Both the position numbers and the translations under genes were made by a program. Shown piece by piece: positions 59,846-64,000 of a stretch of DNA of 64,000 nucleotides. The DNA lies in NCBI RefSeq assembly GCF_026642255.1, contig NZ_CP113264.1:4526001-4590000 (forward strand). Reading direction: 5' to 3'. The notes below the pieces were generated by a model. That model was not told the origin of the DNA, made no database searches, and saw only the letters and a program-made list of their open reading frames with translations. The DNA is from Streptomonospora nanhaiensis. Its GTDB lineage: Bacteria; Actinomycetota; Actinomycetes; Streptosporangiales; Streptosporangiaceae. Within the stretch, counting starts at the first letter, position 1. Each line of letters begins with the position of its first letter.

Positions 59846-60274
59846 TCAGGAGGTCTCGGAGGCCCCGGCCCGCTGTTCGGCTTCCTCACGCTGGCGGCGA
59901 TGGTACTCCTCCATCGCCTTGGGGGTGTTCAGCGGGGAGGGCACCCACGCGACCTCGACGTCGACCTCGCCGTTCTGGATCCGGCGCTCCTCCTCGGTGA
60001 GGTACTCCTCGGGGATGTCGAACTCGCCGTCACGGGCGCCCAGGACGAAGGCCTCCCACTCGGCGGGGGTGAAGTACAGCGTGCCCTTCTCGGGGGACTT
60101 GCCGTCGCGTACGGCGCGGAAGCCGTCGTCGAAGGTCGCGACCTCCACGACCGCCTCGGACTCCTCCTTGGACAGGGAGGAGCGCATCCAGACGGCGTCG
60201 GTGGTGTCGTGCCACTTCTCGTTGCCCATGGCCTCGGGAGGGAGGTCCCGTCGGGCTTCTCTCTGCTCACTCAT
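59846..60274 (-). CDS. DUF397-domain protein, 142 aa
   Basis: DUF397 proteins are common in actinobacteria, often paired with XRE-type regulators. The DUF397 motifs are WMRSSLSKEESEAVVEVATF, GFRAVRDGKSPEKGTLYFTP and EWEAFVLGARDGEFD (about residues 30-90). A charged extension (EEYLTEEERRIQNGEVDVEV) follows. ATG at 60274 has AAGGGGAAG upstream. No XRE partner is adjacent here, an atypical setting within a housekeeping run. Confidence 0.85.
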   Translation of the reverse strand: MSEQREARRDLPPEAMGNEKWHDTTDAVWMRSSLSKEESEAVVEVATFDDGFRAVRDGKSPEKGTLYFTPAEWEAFVLGARDGEFDIPEEYLTEEERRIQNGEVDVEVAWVPSPLNTPKAMEEYHRRQREEAEQRAGASETS

Positions 60275-60378
60275 CGGTCTTCCCCTTCTCCGCGGCCCGG
60301 GTCGGCCCGGGGGTGCACCGGAGCCGACGGTGGGACGAGCCCGCCCCACCGCCCGACCCTAGCGTGTGCCGGGGCCCC

Positions 60379-61248
60379 TCATGAGCGTTTTCCGGACTCT
60401 TCTCCCACGTCGGGCTCGTCCAGGGCGGACGGGGTGTCGTCGAGTTCGGAGATCTCGTCGTCGTCCAGGCCGGCGTAGGGGTCGTCGCGCTTCTTGCGGC
60501 GGTCGTTGAGGAAGGCGAACAGCTCGGCGATCTCGAAGAGGACGACGAGCGGGACCGCCAGCGCGAGCATGGAGATCGGTTCGGCCGGGGTGATGACCGC
60601 CGCGATCACGAACGAGGAGAAGATGATGACGCGGCGCCACTTGGCGATGGCGGCGTGCGGGAGGACCCCGGAGATGTTGAGCAGGACCACCAGCAGGGGC
60701 AGCACGAAGCCGATGCCGAACATGCCCATCATGATGAGCATGTAGTTGAGGTACTCGCCGATGGTCAGGAAGGGGTCGGCGTCCTCGGGCAGGAAGCCGA
60801 ACAGCATGGTGAGCGCCATGGAGGTGATGGCGTAGGCCAGGGCCGCGCCGCCGGCGAACAGCAGGGCGGCCAGCGGCGCGAAGAGGTAGGCGTACTTCTT
60901 CTCGCGCCCGTGCAGCGCGGGGGCGACGAACGCCCACAGCTGGTACAGCCAGAACGGCGCGGAGACGAGTGCCCCGACGAACAGCCAGACCTTGAAGGCC
61001 ACGAAGAAGGCGTCGAAGGGGCCGGTGACGATGAGGGAGCAGTCGTCGGGTCCGTTGACCTGGGACACCGGCAGGGAGCAGTAGGGCTCGACCAGGAACG
61101 CCCACACGTAGTCGTAGACGAGGTATCCCACCACCGCGCCCAGGGCCAGCGCGATGGCCGCCTTGGTCAGTCGGCTGCGCAGCTCGCGTAGGTGCTCCAT
61201 GAGCGGCATCCGGGCCTCCGGATTGGCCGCCCGGCCTCGTGCGCTCAT
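60379..61248 (-). CDS. tatC: TatC, twin-arginine translocase subunit, 289 aa
   Basis: TatC is the signal-peptide receptor of the Tat pathway, an integral membrane protein with six helices. The start MPLMEHLRELRSRLTKAAIA contains the conserved HLxELRxR, then FVGALVSAPFWLYQLWAFVA and FLPEDADPFLTIGEYLNYML, and AVITPAEPISMLALAVPLVV. ATG at 61248. The acidic tail (DDDEISELDDTPSALDEPDV) is actinobacterial. tatA lies 265 bases upstream. No tatB gene is in the window. Confidence 0.95.
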   Translation of the reverse strand: MSARGRAANPEARMPLMEHLRELRSRLTKAAIALALGAVVGYLVYDYVWAFLVEPYCSLPVSQVNGPDDCSLIVTGPFDAFFVAFKVWLFVGALVSAPFWLYQLWAFVAPALHGREKKYAYLFAPLAALLFAGGAALAYAITSMALTMLFGFLPEDADPFLTIGEYLNYMLIMMGMFGIGFVLPLLVVLLNISGVLPHAAIAKWRRVIIFSSFVIAAVITPAEPISMLALAVPLVVLFEIAELFAFLNDRRKKRDDPYAGLDDDEISELDDTPSALDEPDVGEESGKRS

Positions 61249-61513
61249 CGTGTGGTCACTCTCTTCTCCTCCGGGTCCGCGCGGTCGGCGCGGATCCCCA
61301 TGACAGCCGTGCGGCGCGGCGCTCCTGCTCGGCGCCGCGCCCGTGTCGCTCCCGTGTCCGGCACCGGGGGGTGCCCGTCACGGGAGCCGCCCGCCTCTCG
61401 GCGTCGGGCGCCCGGCGGCGCCGCCCTCGGGCGGGCCGCTGAGGCGGAACCGCGGCGTCACGCGGTGCGGGGGGCACCGCGGAGCGCGGCTCCACGCGGA
61501 TGTGGCGCCTGGA
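61249..61513. other. gap between tatA and tatC
   Basis: 265 bases, wider than other gaps in this run and rich in GCGCCGCG-type tracts. No gene is supported. It may hold a tatC promoter or processing site. Confidence 0.35.
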
Positions 61514-61846
61514 TCAGTTGCCGTAGGTGCGGTGGGTGGTCTCACCGGACTCGTCGACGATGCGCTGGCCGGGGGGCAGCTGCGGGTAGTTCTGCTGCTG
61601 CGGCTGCGACGGCTGCTGGGGGTACTGCTGGCCGGCCGCGGGGTTCTGCTGCTGGGAGGCCTGCTGGTTCTGGGCCCCGTTCGCCTCGGCGTTCTCGTCC
61701 TCGTCGATCAGGCCCTTGCTCTCGGCCTTGAGGATGCGGGCGCTGCGCCCCAGGGATCTGGCCAGGTCCGGCAGCTTCTTGGCTCCGAACAGCAGCAGGG
61801 CCAGGATCGCCAGGATGGCGAGGGTAGGTCCGTTGAACGGTCCCAT
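61514..61846 (-). CDS. tatA: TatA, twin-arginine translocase subunit, 110 aa
   Basis: TatA forms the pore-like assembly of the Tat system. The start MGPFNGPTLAILAILALLLF is the membrane helix, followed by the conserved FGAKKLPDLARSLGRSARIL amphipathic helix. A Gln/Asn-rich tail (QNQQASQQQNPAAGQQYPQQ) follows. ATG at 61846. It is followed by tatC. The tail is longer than in E. coli but usual for actinobacteria. Confidence 0.95.
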   Translation of the reverse strand: MGPFNGPTLAILAILALLLFGAKKLPDLARSLGRSARILKAESKGLIDEDENAEANGAQNQQASQQQNPAAGQQYPQQPSQPQQQNYPQLPPGQRIVDESGETTHRTYGN

Positions 61847-61912
61847 GGTTCTACCTCTCTGTGGGGCGCGAACAAGCGCCTTCGATGGTACGCGTACGCG
61901 GATACGGGTCCG

Positions 61913-62098
61913 TCATGTCCCCGCACCGCTTCGACCGACGCGCTCACGCAGGTCATCACTGCTCGCCCGGTACTCGTCCGACGCCCGTGCCACCCGCTCG
62001 GACAGCACGCCCGCGGCGCGGCGCACCCGCAGGGCGAGGGCCGCGACGACGGCGAGTCCGGCTGTGAACACACCGAACAGGACGGCGAGGACGATCAC
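61913..62098 (-). CDS. small membrane protein, 61 aa
   Basis: One N-terminal hydrophobic helix (MIVLAVLFGVFTAGLAVVAA) is followed by a charged helical tail (RVRRAAGVLSERVARASDEY). The product is conserved in position between pafBC and tatA in this kind of actinomycete by my recollection. It has no recognised function. ATG at 62098. Confidence 0.7.
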   Translation of the reverse strand: MIVLAVLFGVFTAGLAVVAALALRVRRAAGVLSERVARASDEYRASSDDLRERVGRSGAGT

Positions 62099-62158
62099 GC
62101 GTTCACCTTATCCCTTGCGGAGTGACCGCCACCCCTGCCCCCGGTGAACAGCTGGGCC

Positions 62159-64000
62159 TCACTCGGGCGACGAAGTGGTCTCGACCAATTTCCCACAGGA
62201 TTGTTCTGTGCGGTAGTACTCCAACGCCCGCAGTGCTTCGGCGCGCGCCTCCTCGGCGAGCGCTCCGGGCGCCACCACGCGCCCCTCCGGCCCCAGCATC
62301 AGCGCGAGGCGCACCACCCAGGCGGGGGCGGGCGTGCGCAGTGTGGCGCGGACCCCTCCCCCGGGGAGCTCGGTCACCGACTCGCACACGTAGTCCTCGG
62401 TCACCCAGCCCGCCGTGGGCTCCAGGTCGAGGGTGACCTGGGCGTCGCGGTCCGAGCGCTGGAGCACCCCCGCGGACAGGTCGCGGCGGCCCACCCCCTC
62501 GGGGACCTCGGCGGCGTAGGGCAGGACGGTGAGCTCCAGCACCCTGTCCAGGCGGAACAGGCGCACGTCCTCGCGCAGGTGGCAGTACCCCTCCAGGAAG
62601 GGGTAGCCGTCCTGGACGACCAGGCCCATGGGGTCCACATCGCGTTCGGTGACCTGGTCCAGGTAGCCCGACAGGTAGCGCAGGTGCAGGCGCTGCCCGG
62701 CCTCCAGGGCGTCGGCGCAGCGCCGCTGGGTCCGGGCGACCTGCTCGTCCCCCTCCACCCGTACCTGGACCGAGTCGGCCAGGGAGCCCAGGGCGGCCCC
62801 GGCCGCGGTGCGCAGCTTCTCCCCGACCCGCTTGAGCGCACCGCCCTCCAGTCCCTCGGTCTCGGGGAGCGCCTCCAGCAGGGACAGGCCCACGACCAGG
62901 CTGGCCGCCTCGTCGGCGGTGAGCCGGAGCGGCTGGGCGAGGGTGTCGGCGTTGGCGATGATGATCTCGCCGGTCTCCTTGGCCGCGTCGAGGTCGACGT
63001 CGATGAGGTCGCCGGGCGTGTAGCCGGGCAGCCCGCACATCCAGAGCAGGCTCAGGTCGGCGACGACCTGCTTCTCGCTGAGCCCGAAGTGCTGGGCGAC
63101 CTCCGGGACGCGCACGTCGCGGCCCAGGGCGTAGGGCACCAGCATGAGCAGCCGGCGCAGCTGGTCGGCCGAGCGGGGCCCGCGCGCGGGGGCGTCGGTC
63201 CCCCCGGCTCCGCCCGTGCCGACGGGCTCGGACGCGGCGGCTCCGGCCGACCCGGCCGTGGCCGCCAGGTGGGCCGCCATCGCCTCGCGGGCCCCGGCGG
63301 GCTCGACGATCTCGGCTCGCGAGCCGAACGAGGCGACGCGCCGCACGAGGGCGGGGGTGTCCGAGTAGGGATAGCTGAGGGTGTCCCAGCCGTTGCCCGA
63401 ACCGTCCCTCTCCCCGGGGACCACGCGCAGGGCGCGGCGGCGCAGGGCGTGCGCGGAGTCGGCGCGCACCCGCAGGAGGGCGGTGCGCTCGGGCTCGGCG
63501 GTCTGGCCCGCGACCACCGAGCGCAGGTCGACCCCCTCGGGGATGACCACGTCGGGGCCTCCCCGCAGGACGGTCACCTCTCCCCGGATGCGGCCCAGGC
63601 GGAACACCCGGCGCGCGTCGCGCAGCCGGTCGTGGCCGACCACGTACCAGTGGCCGCGCAGGTTGACGATGCCCCAGGGCTCGACCTCGCGGGTCTCGGA
63701 CTCGGCCTGCCCCGGCTTGCGGTAGTCGAAGGAGATGGGGCGCCGGTCCCGCACCGCCTGCCAGACGGGGCCGAAGGAGGGCTCGTCGGTGCGCATCGCG
63801 GGGGTGAGCCCGGGTGCGGCCTCGCTGTCCACGGGCACCCCCGCGGAGCGGAGCTTGAACAGGGCGTTGGCCGCCGCCTCGCCCAGGGAGGCGTGCCTCC
63901 AGGCGCGGGCGGCCAGGCCCAGGACGAGGGCCTCGTCGGGAAGGAGCTCGATCTCCGGCAGCTCGTAGTCGGAACGGGAGATGCGGTAGCCCTCCTCGCC
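62159..64000 (-). CDS. PafBC-type WYL-domain transcriptional activator, fused, 5' end cut
   Basis: Mycobacterial PafB and PafC form the activator of DNA-damage genes; many actinobacteria have both joined in one protein. The reading is open to the window end. The beginning (SDYELPEIELLPDEALVLGL) is outside of any start, so the N-terminus lies further right. A first WYL domain (AVRDRRPISFDYRKPGQAES and EPWGIVNLRGHWYVVGHDRL) is followed by a winged helix (ADQLRRLLMLVPYALGRD, FGLSEKQVVADLSLLWMCGL) and a second WYL domain (ALEAGQRLHLRYLSGYLDQV, GLVVQDGYPFLEGYCHLRED). About 613 residues are seen. The stop is at 62159. Confidence 0.9.
   Translation of the reverse strand, partial: GEEGYRISRSDYELPEIELLPDEALVLGLAARAWRHASLGEAAANALFKLRSAGVPVDSEAAPGLTPAMRTDEPSFGPVWQAVRDRRPISFDYRKPGQAESETREVEPWGIVNLRGHWYVVGHDRLRDARRVFRLGRIRGEVTVLRGGPDVVIPEGVDLRSVVAGQTAEPERTALLRVRADSAHALRRRALRVVPGERDGSGNGWDTLSYPYSDTPALVRRVASFGSRAEIVEPAGAREAMAAHLAATAGSAGAAASEPVGTGGAGGTDAPARGPRSADQLRRLLMLVPYALGRDVRVPEVAQHFGLSEKQVVADLSLLWMCGLPGYTPGDLIDVDLDAAKETGEIIIANADTLAQPLRLTADEAASLVVGLSLLEALPETEGLEGGALKRVGEKLRTAAGAALGSLADSVQVRVEGDEQVARTQRRCADALEAGQRLHLRYLSGYLDQVTERDVDPMGLVVQDGYPFLEGYCHLREDVRLFRLDRVLELTVLPYAAEVPEGVGRRDLSAGVLQRSDRDAQVTLDLEPTAGWVTEDYVCESVTELPGGGVRATLRTPAPAWVVRLALMLGPEGRVVAPGALAEEARAEALRALEYYRTEQSCGKLVETTSSPE

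Noticed and set aside
61256..61495. 79-codon minus-strand frame between tatA and tatC
   Set aside because: Arg/Pro/Ala-rich, no ribosome-binding site, no family signal.

Overview
The window is very GC-rich, densely coded double-stranded DNA with strong G/C preference at third codon positions, many GTG/TTG starts and short intergenic gaps. Gene content (fused PafBC next to tatA-tatC and a HelY-type helicase, MsiK-type shared sugar ATPase, CebR-box-controlled GH6 cellulase, DUF397 protein, DtxR/IdeR-type iron boxes, MocR and LacI regulators) points to a filamentous, plant-biomass-degrading actinomycete. A Nocardiopsis/Thermobifida-like member of the Streptosporangiales is my best inference. No rRNA, tRNA, CRISPR array or prophage was seen.

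Layout. 1-4.3 kb: the end of an ArsO-like flavoprotein, a small unknown gene, then a decayed siderophore-interacting-protein gene (sip) behind an iron box. sip carries an IS200/IS605 insertion with an intact TnpB nuclease but a TnpA that has lost its HUH segment. 4.5-9.3 kb: secreted GH16 glucanase, MocR/EamA divergent pair, an actinobacterial methyltransferase. 10.0-11.3 kb: a 36-residue Pro-rich peptide gene translationally coupled (TAATG) to a PCMT-like methyltransferase, a possible RiPP-type pair. 11.3-17.2 kb: hydrolase, small membrane protein, DUF3159 and DUF7691 proteins, XRE-cupin regulator divergent from a methyltransferase/DinB pair. 17.2-20.9 kb: ABC exporter operon divergent from a NarL-type two-component system, with strong inverted repeats between. 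20.9-23.4 kb: VOC, GNAT and HAD enzymes.

23.5-28.8 kb: a LacI-controlled carbohydrate/nucleoside import operon (binding protein, two permeases, nucleoside hydrolase) with no ATPase of its own. The stand-alone MsiK-like ATPase at 38.7 kb is a plausible energizer. 28.9-31.0 kb: secreted CBM2-GH6 cellulase with two CebR-type boxes upstream. 31.1-40.6 kb: NRDE protein, P-type ATPase, deaminase, FxsA, Lnt, MsiK, TspO.

40.8-44.4 kb: the most interesting locus, an isolated three-gene co-directional cluster of prolyl oligopeptidase, 35-residue acidic peptide and JmjC/cupin oxygenase. It looks like a minimal, possibly undescribed RiPP-type system. 44.4-48.0 kb: TetR regulator divergent from a DrrAB-type exporter, separated by a large imperfect palindrome. 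48.2-49.2 kb: iron-box-controlled FhuF-like ferric-siderophore reductase, which may cover for the broken sip. 49.2-55.8 kb: DUF4352 lipoprotein-like membrane protein, MFS exporter, Ser/Thr kinase, small proteins, PanD. 56.0-64.0 kb: a leftward housekeeping run pafBC - small membrane protein - tatA - tatC - DUF397 - diacylglycerol kinase - helY, with pafBC cut by the window end.
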